The notes under the pieces: model-generated
Told to the model about the DNA's origin: nothing
The model's input: only the letters and a program-made list of their open reading frames with translations
Database searches by the model: none
Source: Arion vulgaris
Lineage: Eukaryota > Mollusca > Gastropoda > Stylommatophora > Arionidae
NCBI GenBank assembly: GCA_020796225.1
Contig: CM036755.1
Location: 58,084,315-58,148,314, forward strand
DNA length: 64,000 nucleotides
Direction: 5' to 3'
Shown: piece by piece, positions 21,437 through 32,379 of the stretch
Layout of the letters: each line of letters opens with the position of its first letter
Position numbering within the stretch: the first letter of the stretch is position 1
Made by a program: the position numbers and the translations under genes

Positions 21437-22846
21437 CTATTTACATTGAAAAATCTTCTCTCTGTGTGTATTTCTGTGTGTTTTTAGATTACTGCACCAA
21501 GCAAATCCTACATCACAAATATCACATTTGTACGGTTTCTCTCCTGTGTGTATAATTTTGTGTCTTTTTAAATAATTGAACAGAGAAAATCCTACACCAC
21601 AAACTTCACACCTGTAAGATTTCTCTCCTGTATGTATTATTTTGTGTGATTTGAGATGACTGAGACGAGTAAATGTTGCACCACACAGATCACACTTGTG
21701 AGGTTTTTCTTTGGTGTGTATAATACTATGTCTTTTTAGGTGACTGCTCTGACCAAATCCTACACCACAAACATCACATTTTACGGTCTTTCCCTGTATG
21801 TACCATTGTGTGTTGTTTTAAATAACTATACAGTGCAAATCCAACACCACAAACATCACATTTGTGAGGCTTCTCTCCGGTATGTATAATTTTGTGTCTT
21901 TTCAGTTGACTACCCCGAAGAAATCCTACACCACAAATATCACATATGTATGGCCTCTCCCCAGCATGTATTCTTTTATGCCTTTGTAAATCACTGTAGC
22001 GAGCAAATTCTGTACTACAAATATCGCATTTATACGGCTTCTCTCCAGTATGTATAATTTTGTGTATTTTAAGATCGCTGCGGCGAGCAAATCCTACACC
22101 ACAAACATCACATTTGTAAGGTTTCTCTTCTGTATGTAACTTTTTATGCGCTTTAAGATCAACACGCTGAGTAAATTCGACACCACAAATATCACATCTG
22201 CAACACTTCAATCTTGAACGATTAATTTTACGAGGCACCTTGCCTGTATGTATTCTTTTATGTGTTGTTAGATCACAGCGCCGAACAAATCCTGTTTCAC
22301 AGACATCACATTTGTACAGTTTCTCTCCAGAATGTATTATTTTGTGCTTATTCAGTTGATTGTTTGAGGAAAATTCGATATCACAAGCATCACATTTGTA
22401 AAGTTTCCCTCCCGTATGTATACATTTGTGTTTATTCAGTTGACTGTACCTAGTAAATCCTACACCACAATCATCGCAGGTAAAAGGTTTCTCTACAGTG
22501 TGTTTGTTCTTGTATTTATAAATGTTCACATTGTTTTGTAATGTATAACAATTTTCATGTTGTAGATCGCTATGTGTCTGACAAAAATTTGTTGTCATTT
22601 CATGTTGGACACCTACATATTCAGATTTGTTGCCTTGAGTCACCTGTGAATCTATGTTATTGCCTTCTGTCATATCTGTGACAGTGGTACACCCTTCCAT
22701 GTTAATATTCTTATGCTTAGCACTATCTGGTAGTACATCCACACAATTATGTTGTTTCCATATCTTCATATATTTGTCCCTGTGCATTATTTGTAAATAT
22801 TCAACTTCTGAGATAGAAAATTGGTTCCGGATGTAGGAACATGTTC
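21437..22846 (-). CDS. gene 1 exon 5 (12 C2H2 fingers, frameshifted)
   Basis: Acceptor tctgttacag at 22847-22848. The exon begins with two bases that complete a Gly codon, then TCSYIRNQFSI and MHRDKYMKIWKQ. A linker (LQHENCYTLQNNV) leads into fingers of the form CDVCGVGFARRSDLKIHKIIH. Eight fingers are in frame. The linker between fingers 3 and 4 is longer than normal (TGKVPRKINRSRLKCCR). A run of four A where three are expected, at about 21779-21782 on the plus-strand t run, shifts the frame. After the shift four more fingers follow to a stop at 21437-21439. Finger framework residues are intact on both sides of the shift, so it is recent or a sequencing error. Confidence 0.92.
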
Positions 22847-25800
22847 CTGTAACAGAACAAACAGTAAGTGATGTGAGATGTTAATGAACAAAGACATGTA
22901 TATCACATCATGATACTGTTATTATGTTGCTAACATCTACTTGTTACATGAATACACAGGGGAGGGGGCCATTTGTAGCGCGTTTGACTAACCCTCTGTG
23001 AGTTTTACCGTGAGTCTGTGTACTATTATACCCATCTAAAAGATGGGAAACCAAAGTTGGCTGTTATAGACCCATGAACTTTACCGTGAGTCTGTGTACT
23101 ATGAAAGAAATCCTGACATTGGGCAACAACCCGGTAGCAGTATGATGACAAAGAAGATTTATTGATTCCTTCAGAATTTTCTCTGTTCATCAATATTTTG
23201 TATTCTTTTTCTTGAACACTCCATATTGACCACTTGTTAACCACTCTTTGTGGTCTGTTTGTGATCCGAGCCAAACAGCGGTTATGCGTTGTGCCAGTTA
23301 GGCGCCTACAAGTAGGCCAGCACATCCGATTTCAGAGATACTTTTTATTTACTAAGGTAGCTTACCTAGAGAATATTTTGTTTTGAATATACAGGAAAAA
23401 TGTTGAAAAAAACCAAAACACTTAAGAACTCAACTACCTTTATACTTCCCCCATACACCAGGCTGTTCCACAGTCTGTCTTATTGCAACTTGTTTATCCA
23501 TGTTGTCAATCATAGGAACACGATTGTTTAAATTTTTACTGTAATCATCACTTTGATTTACCTGTTCAAGAAAAATTAAAGATTGAGGGAACAAAATGTT
23601 TAGGAGACTCGTAGTAAACATACAGGACACTGAGAACAAATATATGATCCAACAAGTAACTACTAAAGTCACCAAGCAAATATATCATCCAACAAGTAAC
23701 TACTAAAGTCACTAAGTGAATCCGCCTAAGTGGTTACCGGGCTCAAATTTGGGGTGTAAAGAATAGAACCACTGTTACCTGTCACGCATGTCGTAAGGCG
23801 ACTAAGGAGGTTTAGCTGAAATCGGATGCATGTGTCCTAAATGTGTAGAAGTCTATGCGTTTAGGGGCCTACCAAACCAATGTGCAACGTATGCACGTTT
23901 TTGGCAAAGATCAAACATATCACAAAGAGTGATTAAAATTGGTCGTAAGAACGACACGCAAAAAAAACTAAGTGAATCACATTTAATTAGTATCTGAAAA
24001 ACGTTTGTTATGCCAAACTAGTATTCATATTTTAGCTGAATAGTCTGAGTTTTGTTTTAGTGGAGAAGGAAGGACAGCAAGGCTTGTCAGGCTTCCTAAT
24101 CCTGTCATCAATGTCCTCATTTATACCTACTGATTGGCTGATCTTCTTCTCTTCTTCTCTCGTTCGTCCGCTGTTAATTCAGGTGGAAAGTCATCACACC
24201 TGGTATTGCGTTTCTGACTGATATTTGCAGATCTATATTACCCTTTTACAGGCTGCCCTCAACCATATGGACAGCCTCACCGACTTCAGAGGTACTTGAA
24301 GCTTAGATCCTTCAAGAGTGATCGTTACAAGAAACATGTTGTCCTTGCAACTCTTTCTCGGACAGAAGTGAGTGAAGGCAGAACGGATGATTTCTCTATC
24401 GGATTTCCTGCCTTTGGTGAGGTCGTTCCGTGCGCATCGTAAGATATACATTCTTTAACGATCTTTTAGTGCCGTAAATTTGGCTTGGATCTATGCCAAA
24501 GAGTATATCTACAATATGTGCTCTTTCTGAAATATGAGTTCCTTCCGGATTAGGAACATTCTCAGTCATTGGAGACGCATATGCTTTGTCAAACAAACGA
24601 TCATATGTTGGCGGTATGCTTAGCCTTTAAGTGATCTGAGCCATGGTGTTTGGACGTTGTCTGTGTAGGATGATCAGCGTTTGAAATGTATTGCCCTTAG
24701 ACAATGTTTGGGTTTTTACCATTCAAGCCTTTGCATTATCGACCTTACTTTTCTATCCACTGTGAGTTTGTTCCTGAGTAGGGGTATGCTTGTACGTTTT
24801 GGGGCAAGTGTCGGCACTTGGCAAGGATTTACTCTGCATTTTACCTGCCCCCGAGAACCATTGGACTGGGACTGCGCACAGACATTTTAGAGTGTTGTTT
24901 CAATTGGTGCTAGCAACGCAACTGAAATTTTACGCTCGCCATCATCAACCCCCTCAGTTCTTCCAGGGATGCTAGTTGTAAATGCCACAGTACCTTGCCC
25001 GGTTGTTGCAGGGAGGGCAGTCTTGTTAGGCATCACCCACCTCAGTTCTTCCGGAGATGTTAGTCGGTAATGCAACAGTACCTTGCCCGGTTGTCCCAGG
25101 GAGGGCAGTTTCGTTAGACACTAAAACGCAACTGTAGAATTTACGCTTTGCCAACCTTACCCAGCAAATGTATTTGCGCTAAGCCTTTCATACGGAGTTT
25201 GCGCAATCTTCCATTGTGTCGACACAATCGTTACAGCGTTTTCAGAGACACTTGCCGAGACTTTTGATTCATTACGCATCGTTCTTATTGATTCTTGCCC
25301 CACAGCTGGCAATTTGCTTGCGCCCCTTCACTCCAGGGGGGAGTTGGGAATTCCTTCCCAGATGACTACTGTTTCTTAAGTTTCTGCTGTTTCTCACTGT
25401 GCACACCTTCACAATGCCTCTAACTTGTCCTGACACAGAGCTCAACTCGGGTCCCTCCTCAGAGCTCCGAATTTCACCTTATGTGGCCCCACGTGCAACT
25501 CGTTTCTGGCCCACGTTTTGCTACACCCGGGCCCATGTCACTTCCCTGGATGCCCCCCTTATCCATTCATGTTTATCCATTCATCTTTTTTCTTCGCCCA
25601 TGAGGGATGTGCATTAATAGTCACTCTGGGATTCCGCTTGTCTGCGTTGCGAGTGGATCTCATTCAACATGACTACGTCTGCAACACTACTTATACGAGA
25701 GTATCCTTCCCTTGATCTTGTCCGCTTAGCCAGACAGGAACCACTGTTTTTTTCCCAGGGTCACCATGAGGAGGTGGGGCAGGGTCTTGATTAGTGCCAG

Positions 25801-28800
25801 CTCACTAATCCTGGCGCGACGTTGTCCCCATGCGCCTGTGACCCCATTGGCTGATCTTACTTCCAAGGTTGCCAAATTCACCAACATATTCTATAGCCAT
25901 TCAATATTGGGCCTTCCTTTTATTGTTGCTTCGCAGTACTTTTGTCTATTCTTGGCTGATTTTAAGACCGCCCATTGTGTCGTTTCGAATAATAAAACTT
26001 ATTCATCCAATATAATACTGGCTAAGATCACAACTGACATATATATATATTATTGCATATCGTCTCAATATCCAATTTCTTTTGAATGTATGGTCATCCC
26101 ATTGCCAGGTTGTATTTCTATATTTGCAATAACTGCACTTACACTACTACCTTCTCTCTTGGATAGTATACCCTTCGATCCCTACCCACTTTACAGAGAC
26201 TGCATTACCGCAATCTGTTTCCAGGGTCAACATGGGGAGGTGGAATAGTTTCATGACCAGTGCCTGCTTACTGACCCTGAATCGACACCCTAAATGTGTT
26301 GCGTCTACAGTCCTAGATCGCAGCTGATACATACGTACGGAAGTCACCCAATTATCCACTACGATGGATGCACCTGGTTGATATGGTCACTTCCCTACCA
26401 GATTTTAGTTCTATATTTTACAATAAAAATTCCAAAATGATAACTTAAATATATGGTAACTATAATTGATTAGTTCTATTATAAATGTATATATTTACCT
26501 CAGCATTATCAATGTAGATAAGAGGTCCATGTTCAGGACAGCTTCCTTCATATTTCAGTTGACATTTTTCACAATCTGAACAGAGAGATTAAATATCTTT
26601 AAATTATATAAATTCGAGAAAGTTGCAGATAGATACAAAGAGAATTTCTGTGGCGTTGGATGCACATGTTAAAGCCATCACTGATGAAAACTGCAATGAA
26701 GGTGACATTGTAGTTCGCTACGAAATGTCAGCATGGGCCTTCTCTGCAAGTTCATGTGGCAGAATTGTCAAGGAAGCCAGTGGTGCATTTAGTATGATAA
26801 AAAGCAGCATGACAATGGAGGTACTGGTGGTGACTAATACACTAAGCTGGCTGGAGTCACAAAATTACTCATGCATGCATTTTGAGTGATTTATTTAGTA
26901 TGATCCAAAAGGTGGAGGCTGGTTCGATACGCAGGCAATGGACTGAATCACTACAATGGGTAAACAATTTGCAGAATCACACTTATCTTTGTTCCGTGGC
27001 ATATGGATTTTCATTTAAAGATTTTCATTTCAACTATTCCACGTCTACTAGATTGCAAGAGCTGGGATTGAAGATTGGAGTGGCAAGAAAATAATAGAAC
27101 AACATGTATATGAGTAGGCTCATCAATCAAAATTGATCTGGTGCAGTCAGTCGCTGGATGCTGTGAGAGTTATTGCGAAGGAGATCAGAACACCTATGAA
27201 CATGTCCGGAGTGCAATGAAGATATTCCAAACTGAAACTTGACATTCATATTATTATTATTTTATTCTAGCTTCAACATTAGACTCGCTGATTTCAGGAA
27301 AAAAGAACAGAAAACAACATCTTCATATGATAACAACTGTCAGGTTTTCAACACTTCATACCTTTATGGTAGTAAATGATATGGAATAGTAGACAGGCAC
27401 ATCAGACTGCAGAGCACATACTTCAAGACTGCCCTGAATATGATATACTGAGGCAAACTCACTGGTCTATAATGAAACAACACTCAAAACAGAAAACTAC
27501 AAGGGATGTCTGTGTGATCTACAAAAGACAGTGAAGTTTATACAAGAAACAACGTTGAATATATAGGCAATATTTCAAGTTCATGAAAAGAAGGAAGTTA
27601 ACATATGGTTCTCTGAATAGATCAGCAAAGATAACTAACTGAAATAAACACTGTTATCAACCAACTAAACACATTCAAATTGCTCAACAGAATATAGTAA
27701 AAGCTATGAATGTCAATTTCATTAATAACTATCACATACTTACAGAGAACATTGTCGTCATCATCAGCAAGAGAAAGTGACATGGAACTGGTTCTTTCCT
27801 TCTCTATGAGAGGAGTCATACTAGTTTCTTCTTCATCTGTTGTTTCCTTTTTCACTGTGTAATTCTGGAAATATTATTTTATACATTTAGGAAAGCAGTT
27901 TTTTCCCAGTATATGGTTCACTAATCACATACAGCTCATTAGTTTAGATCATAGGTTCCCAAAGTGGGCGCTGAAGACTTCTAGGGGGGGGTGATAGTGG
28001 GTTCAGAAGCATTTGGGCGGCGTTCATGTTATTAGGGGTCGATGGCTCTAGAAGAAATTAATCATTTATATTTAAAAGTAAATTATTTTTGTGATTTTGC
28101 GACTGAATAATCATTTAAAATTTGAATTCTGCATTTTAATTCATCTTATGCCCGTATTACATGATCCATTTTTTCATTAATTTTCTATTTCATGTATACA
28201 ATCATTTCTTCTTCTTCTTTGCATTCATTCTTTACAACCAATTTGAATCACTCTTTGTGATATGTTTGATCTTTGCCAAGAACGTGTATACGTTGCACAT
28301 TGGTTTGGTAGGCCCCCCATACGCAGACTTCTACGTGTTTAGGACACGTGCATCCGATTTCAGTCAAACCTCCTCTCAGTCGCTTCTTACGACATGCATG
28401 GCAGGTAACAGTGGTTCTATTCTTTACACCCCAAATGTGGGCCCGGTAACCACTCGGGCGATATAATCATTTGAAAATCACCATGTATAACATAAATATA
28501 TATCAATTTTCATAAATATATATCAATAGCATGTATATATTGGAGGGCGTTGGCAAACTTTATAACGGGAGGGCACTCCAAAGTTTATGTTGTGCAAAGT
28601 GGCGGTGGGCCGAAAAAGTTTGGGAATCTATGGTTTAGATCTATAACCCCCTCCCCTATAAATGCAGGCAAAGTCATGGTGCCTCTTGCTGATTTTTGTG
28701 TGACGGCTTGTTTCCATATCAGTATCCCTCATAATTCAGGCGAGTCGTACTCCAACTTCAGAGGTACTTATAATTTAGATCCCTGAGTAAAGGATCAGGG

Positions 28801-29231
28801 TCTCCTGTAGTTCAACTGTATACCATGCGCACACAGAGAATTTACATAAAATGGGATAAAATCAGAGAAATGTTTGGTCAACCCCTAGCAACAACTGATA
28901 TAAGAAAAAAAAAAGATAGAGATATATTGGGCATACTCTGAGAAGAAATGATCAAAGAATCATGAAAGTAGGCATTGAAGTGGGATACAAAGGGTTCATG
29001 CAAGAAAGGCACAAAACTGGCACAACATAGTCACTCTTAGGCTCAGATCCCATATAAATCCCACAGAGTGGTTAACAAGTGGTCGATATGAAGCGTTCAA
29101 AGAAGATTATGTTATATAATATTTTCTTTTGCTGACTACACATATTACTACAAACTAGAACTTAACAAACTCACTTCACAATCTTGCACCTCCTTCAATC
29201 TTGTACTCCACAACAGGCTTTGTATATCCAT
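21437..29231 (-). CDS. zinc-knuckle/C2H2 zinc-finger gene 1 (five coding exons)
   Basis: Deduced gene on the minus strand with coding exons 29231-29175, 27864-27744, 26575-26499, 23561-23438 and 22846-21437. All junctions have gt/ag and compatible phases (0,1,0,1). The protein starts MDIQSLLW, continues through an acidic/basic linker and a knuckle CEKCQ...SCPEHG, then a linker, then 12 C2H2 fingers. The knuckle spacing (C-x2-C-x7-C-x2-H followed by G) matches that found before the SET domain in PRDM9-type proteins, but no SET exon is present. A nuclear DNA-binding role is inferred from the fingers. One base too many at about 21779-21782 makes the current frame stop at 21774 after finger 8. 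Gene 2 at 41.0-57.3 kb has the same exon plan. Confidence 0.85.
22935..23145. repeat. short internally repeated segment in gene 1 intron 4
   Basis: The phrase ttttaccgtgagtctgtgta-ctat occurs at about 23002 and again at about 23081. The first half (gtagcgcgtttgactaaccctctgtg) resembles the tRNA-like head of SINE family I at 38.16 kb. Confidence 0.45.
23205..23366 (-). repeat. SINE family A, 3' part
   Basis: Contains gaccacttgttaaccactct, gatccgagccaaa, cgcctacaagtaggccagca and actttttatttac. The head half is missing. Lies in intron 4 of gene 1. Confidence 0.85.
23438..23561 (-). CDS. gene 1 exon 4 (linker)
   Basis: Acceptor ttcttgaacag, 41 codons starting VNQSDDYSKNLNNRVPM, donor gtagtt, ends phase 1. 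Gene 2 exon 4 starts VNQNDDYGKEFNNQVHM. No domain recognised. Confidence 0.82.
23723..23966 (+). repeat. SINE family B, full length with TSD
   Basis: Runs from cgcctaagtggttaccgggc to a short poly-A. It is flanked by a perfect 12-bp duplication actaagtgaatc (23711-23722 and 23967-23978). This sets the 5' and 3' ends of family B and its orientation, and the A tail plus duplication indicate LINE-mediated retroposition. It lies in intron 3 of gene 1. Confidence 0.94.
24145..24465 (-). repeat. SINE family D (tRNA-related), copy 1
   Basis: Shares with 28.7, 33.9, 34.6 and 44.1 kb the order cgtccgct...ttaattcagg, gactgatatttgca, cgacttcagaggtacttgaa and ttagatcc. The tRNA-like end is weak in this copy; it is clearest at 44.4 kb. 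Confidence 0.6.
24690..26460. repeat. mosaic of middle-repetitive DNA
   Basis: Contains a direct repeat of about 110 bp (24.945-25.02 and 25.04-25.12 kb: cctcagttcttcc, cagtaccttgcccggttgt, gggagggcagt). A second repeated block, cagggtcaccatgaggaggt, lies near 25.76 kb with a diverged copy near 26.22 kb. 24.70-24.79 kb matches 21.28-21.36 kb. No element class could be assigned. The 160-codon plus ORF at 25766-26248 is unrecognised. No SET-domain-like coding segment was found here. Confidence 0.45.
26499..26575 (-). CDS. gene 1 exon 3 (zinc knuckle)
   Basis: Acceptor tctctctgttcag, 77 bp, donor gtaaat. With the T carried from exon 2 it reads Y-CEKCQLKYEGSCPEHG-PLIYIDNAE. Cys, Cys, Cys, His are spaced as in the PRDM9-type pre-SET knuckle (C-x2-C-x7-C-x2-H-G). 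Gene 2 exon 3 differs at only two residues, the strongest conservation between the two genes outside the fingers. Confidence 0.88.
26625..27245 (+). pseudogene. LINE RNase H and C-terminal fragment
   Basis: The plus strand has the distal RNase H part: MEVLVVTNTLSWLES, MSDLFSMIQKVEAGSIRRQW, then TRLQELGLKIGVARK and, near the end, RRRSEHL and TCPEC. The same end occurs at 62.74-63.11 kb (MGVNIGAARK, SEHLWTCPEC after small shifts). It is full of stops and lies in intron 2 of gene 1. Confidence 0.75.
27744..27864 (-). CDS. gene 1 exon 2 (charged linker)
   Basis: Acceptor aatatttccag, 40 codons starting NYTVKKETTDEEETS and ending with an Asp-rich run (ADDDDNVL), donor gtaagt, ends phase 1. Gene 2 exon 2 is clearly homologous (SCTVKQEATDEEEIS). 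No known domain; likely disordered. Confidence 0.85.
27950..28632. mobile_element. hAT-like non-autonomous DNA element
   Basis: Ends are cataggttcccaaag and its inverted counterpart aagtttgggaatctatg (13 of 17 positions match). It is flanked by a perfect 8-bp duplication gtttagat (27942-27949 and 28633-28640), the size made by hAT transposases. Without the nested SINE (28208-28464) it would be about 0.43 kb. No transposase is encoded. Confidence 0.85.
28208..28464 (-). repeat. SINE family B nested in the hAT element
   Basis: Tail cttcttcttctttgcattc at the left, head ggtaaccactcgggcg at the right. Candidate 8-bp duplication aatcattt at 28200-28207 and 28465-28472. Confidence 0.88.
28655..28865 (-). 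repeat. SINE family D, copy 2
   Basis: Contains gcaaagtcatggtgcctctt, gctgatttttgtgtgacggc, caacttcagaggtacttata and ccctgagtaaaggatcag, collinear with 33.9 and 44.1 kb. Confidence 0.72.
28866..28990 (+). pseudogene. short retroelement C-terminal relic
   Basis: aaatcagagaaatgtttggt also occurs at 43.43 kb. The following plus-strand text reads like a degraded RTE C-terminus, but it is too short to be sure. Confidence 0.35.
28991..29113 (+). repeat. SINE family A, 3' part
   Basis: Contains ggctcagatcccatataaat, gtggttaacaagtggtcgat and gttcaaagaagatta. 5' truncated. In intron 1 of gene 1, close to exon 1. Confidence 0.82.
29175..29231 (-). CDS. gene 1 exon 1 (start codon exon)
   Basis: Nineteen codons from ATG at 29231 (MDIQSLLWSTRLKEVQDCE), then donor gtgagt, phase 0. 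The start is chosen because gene 2 has a 19-codon exon beginning MDTQS in the same place, with similar upstream sequence (gatgaagaga / gatgaagatc). A different in-frame ATG 10 bases upstream would hit a stop before the donor. Confidence 0.75.
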
Positions 29232-29284
29232 GTTTCATTAATGCAGTCTTGGAAGAAAGATTGATGGCTAATGCTCAGTGCTGG

Positions 29285-29955
29285 TAACAGAATATAATTG
29301 ATGAAGAGAGACAGTGTGTAATGTACATTTTACAGGACTTCTATTACAAAGCTAAGAAGAAAATGATGGTTTTGTCACAGATGTTATTAAAAAAAACGGT
29401 CACAGATTGTGAAAATTATAATACTCTGTGCCGGTGACCATGTGCCGTAGAAATTCGAGGATTCTAAACCAGCATGGTCACACACACACAAATAATCTAA
29501 GTCTGCAGAAGCTACATAGTTGGACTACATGGACAGTAAACAAATATTAAGGGACTCTGGAAAAAAATAAACACAGGATTCGAACAACAAACCTTTATTT
29601 CTTATGGCACCCCATTGCCTAGCCATGCAGACAAGTGGTTTTCAGAGCACAGTCAGCTAGTTCTCAAAAAAAATAAGAGTGTTGTTGAGTTGTGTCTTTT
29701 TTAACAGTGTCTACTACAGAAACTCGAGTCAGATTCAATAAAACAATGCTTGCACAAACCCATGTGATAAGCTTTTTGCATTCGTATATACCAGGTGAAA
29801 CAGCAACAGACATACCCAGGTTTGCATCCTGTGTTTAGTATATTGGTTTGTTTTTTCTAGAGGCCTTTAACAGTTTTCACGCCAATCACTGCATGCTGCA
29901 CCACAGCATATTCCGTTGAATGTCATTCACAGTGCCATTCAAGTTGTGTGTTTAT
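29285..29955. other. upstream region of gene 1, unassigned
   Basis: The first about 40 bp resemble the sequence upstream of gene 2 exon 1, so they may be 5' UTR. Beyond that I see no promoter motif I would defend. Confidence 0.4.
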
Positions 29956-29967
29956 ACAAGTCTTTCT

Positions 29968-30521
29968 TCTTCGAATGCTCCATAGTGACCACTTGTCAAC
30001 CACTGTGTGATTTGTATGTGATCTGAGCCTAAGAGCAATTTTATCAGTTATGCGCCTACAAGTAGGCCAGCACATCCGATTTCTGTGATGCTTTTTATTT
30101 ACTAGCTCTTTCCACGCTTTAAGCCGCACACTGCGCCACGGTGGAAGTCCTTTGCAGCTTTAAACCGCACACTGCGCCATAGAGTTGCTTCCCTTAGAAG
30201 AAGTCTTTCTAGTTTTACTTCTACTATTTTACTTCTACGACTTTTTAACCTTGTTATTCTATTGGGTTGTCCAGTTTTCTTCAATTTAGTATATAATAAT
30301 ATATATATGTTTATTTATTGATGAGTAGTTGGGATCGTAATTTTAAAAAAAAAAATTTTTTACTTCCTTGAATTAACTGCTTAAAAATTGAGGAAATAAA
30401 TGGGCGTGGAAAGAGCTAGGGTAACTTCCTAGGGCCTACATCAGTCGCCTCTTCGACATGCATTGTAGGTTGCAGTGGTACTATTCTTTGCTTCCCTTGC
30501 GGCTCCAGCACCACACGGGCA
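29968..30521 (-). repeat. SINE family A interrupted by a MITE
   Basis: Left half 29968-30104 (tail to ttttatttacta), right half 30417-30521 (tagggtaacttcc to the head cacacgggca). The whole is flanked by a perfect 12-bp duplication acaagtctttct (29956-29967 and 30522-30533). Confidence 0.92.
30105..30416. mobile_element. MITE with 13-bp TIRs, nested in SINE A
   Basis: 312 bp with perfect inverted ends gctctttccacgc / gcgtggaaagagc, between TA (30103-30104) and TA (30417-30418). Removing it restores the SINE reading ttactagggtaac. A 4-bp duplication ctag with 12-bp TIRs fits equally well, so the superfamily (Tc1/mariner-like versus a 4-bp-TSD type) is open. Confidence 0.88.
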
Positions 30522-30533
30522 ACAAGTCTTTCT

Positions 30534-31820
30534 GGTTTTACTTCTACTATTTGTATCCTTCCAGTTTCTCCACAATAATAGTGTCACATTTTTTGGCGAT
30601 TTCATTGTTCATTTACCTTCATTTTGATTTGATTCAAGTGTAATTGCTACAGACGCACTAATTGTAAACAGTTCAGGGTGGAACCAGGCCCTTCAGGTAA
30701 TCAGCGTCCCATGAGAGAGTAGGCGCATAATTTGTATACAAAATACATGGAGGATACGGATAGTAGTAATTTCAGATTTAGTTTATGACGAGGTGTATCA
30801 GGCAGACGATGAGGAGACTCAGTTGGAGCAACTAGTATGTTCTGAACCATCATATGTGCATCATCATAATTATGTGTCATACTTCATTTCTATTGGATAT
30901 ATGGTCATCAAATTTTGTCTGGACTTCACAAATTAAATTACAAATTGATCACTAGAAGCACAAAGGGATATATTTTGGAGATGGTATTATAATGTCAAGT
31001 AAGTGTTGCATATTATAGTAATGTCACTGACAATGTGACATGTCAATTTTAATTAAATTAATTTATGGTACCAGTGCTGTGAAGGTGAGATCGGAGAACC
31101 GTGTTCTTTTTATCATGTCATACGAACTTGTGTTCTGTTTACAAATGAGGATTATCTTATAACACTAACTCAGCTGCAGTGGCACACAGAGTGTGATGGG
31201 TGTGCTAAAGGGCAGGTGTTATCAGGGTGTTATAGACTGTGTGCAGCGTCCATCACGGTGATGATCACGTGTGCTGTGTTAACTGTCAGTGTGTGCAGAG
31301 AAAAAGTAATTGTTTCTGAAGACAGAAATTGAGATGTTACTGTAAGACTTCAGAAATATAGTAATTAATTTTATGATGTTGGCAGTCAGCATTGTTGGAC
31401 AATTCGATCAAACTCAACGTGTGTCACTGAGAGTGAGTACAGTGTGAGTGTTAGTGTACTGAGTTCAGTAAAAAAAAAAAAAATCAATAATAATAATAAT
31501 AATTTAATTATTATAAAATTATTAATAATATAAATATTATTAGTGCCAGTGGGTACTTATAAATATATAAACAAAAAATACAAGTGTAATATTTCAAACA
31601 TTTTTTAAACACACAACCATGTTTGCTTGAAAAGAATTGATATTTTCGTTACTTACACGTATAAAAACCGTGTCTAGGACTCTAGGCTAGATAGTGTATT
31701 CGTTCATGTTATCTCTATCCTATCGATATCGTACAATTACACCAAAAATAATAGTGATGTGCGAATAGTAACTATTCGTTATTCGAGTACCTAATATTGT
31801 ACAATTCTCTTGGCAACAAA
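30534..31820. other. AT-rich unassigned sequence
   Basis: No gene recognised. An A run followed by (aat)n lies at 31470-31505. A short plus-strand reading near 30.78 kb (YDEVYQADDEETQLEQL) looks acidic and exon-like but has no homology I know. Confidence 0.4.
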
Positions 31821-31832
31821 TGAACAAGATCT

Positions 31833-32098
31833 TATTTTCTTCTTCTTCGAACGCTCCACATCGACCACTTGTCAACCACTCTGTGTGACTTGTATGTGAT
31901 CTGAGCCTAAGAGCGATTGTGCATTGTGCCAGTTTTGCGCCCACAAGTAGGCCAGCACATCCGATTTCTGCGCTGCTTTTTATTTACTAGGTAGCATCCC
32001 TAGGGCCTACATCACTCGCCTCTTACGACATGCATTGTAGGTTGCAGTGAGTGGTTCTATTCTTTGCTTCCCTTGCGGGCCCCGGCACCACACGGGCG
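31833..32098 (-). repeat. SINE family A, full length with TSD
   Basis: Best complete family A copy. Ends are cgcccgtgtggt at 32098 (5') and gaagaagaagaaaataa at 31833 (3'). Perfect duplication gaacaagatct at 31822-31832 and 32099-32109. Confidence 0.95.
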
Positions 32099-32149
32099 GA
32101 ACAAGATCTACAAGACATGATAGACATATTAGTTTTATCACCATTTTAG

Positions 32150-32360
32150 CCACCGATTTTCATTTTATTACCGTTGGAATAGTCTATATGTAGTATGCTG
32201 TGAAATTCGTCACTCCTGTTGTATCGTTTGCTTGATAACGGCCTTTTGATCGAAACGTTGCTGTGTATTGTAATGCTTTTGTAAAACTACAGTACTTTGT
32301 TATTACGTGTTTGGCCATTGCTACACAGTTTTACTGCAGGCTCCACCTATATCGATAATA
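32150..32360 (+). mobile_element. Penelope-like element 3' end
   Basis: Contains gtcactcctgttgtatcg, ttgataacggccttttgatcgaaacgttg, gtaaaactacagtactttgt and the terminal cagttttactgcag. The same order is seen at 42.9-43.1 and 46.2-46.37 kb. No coding sequence. Confidence 0.75.
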
Positions 32361-32379
32361 AGACCCTGATGGTACCATC

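Noticed and set aside
25766..26248. 160-codon plus-strand ORF
   Set aside because: No recognisable domain; it starts in a repeated block (cagggtcaccatgaggaggt) and lies in repetitive DNA.
23600..26490. SET-domain exons between the knuckle and linker exons of gene 1
   Set aside because: I looked for NH.C-type and GxG-type SET motifs in all frames and saw none; splice phases already join exon 3 to exon 4.
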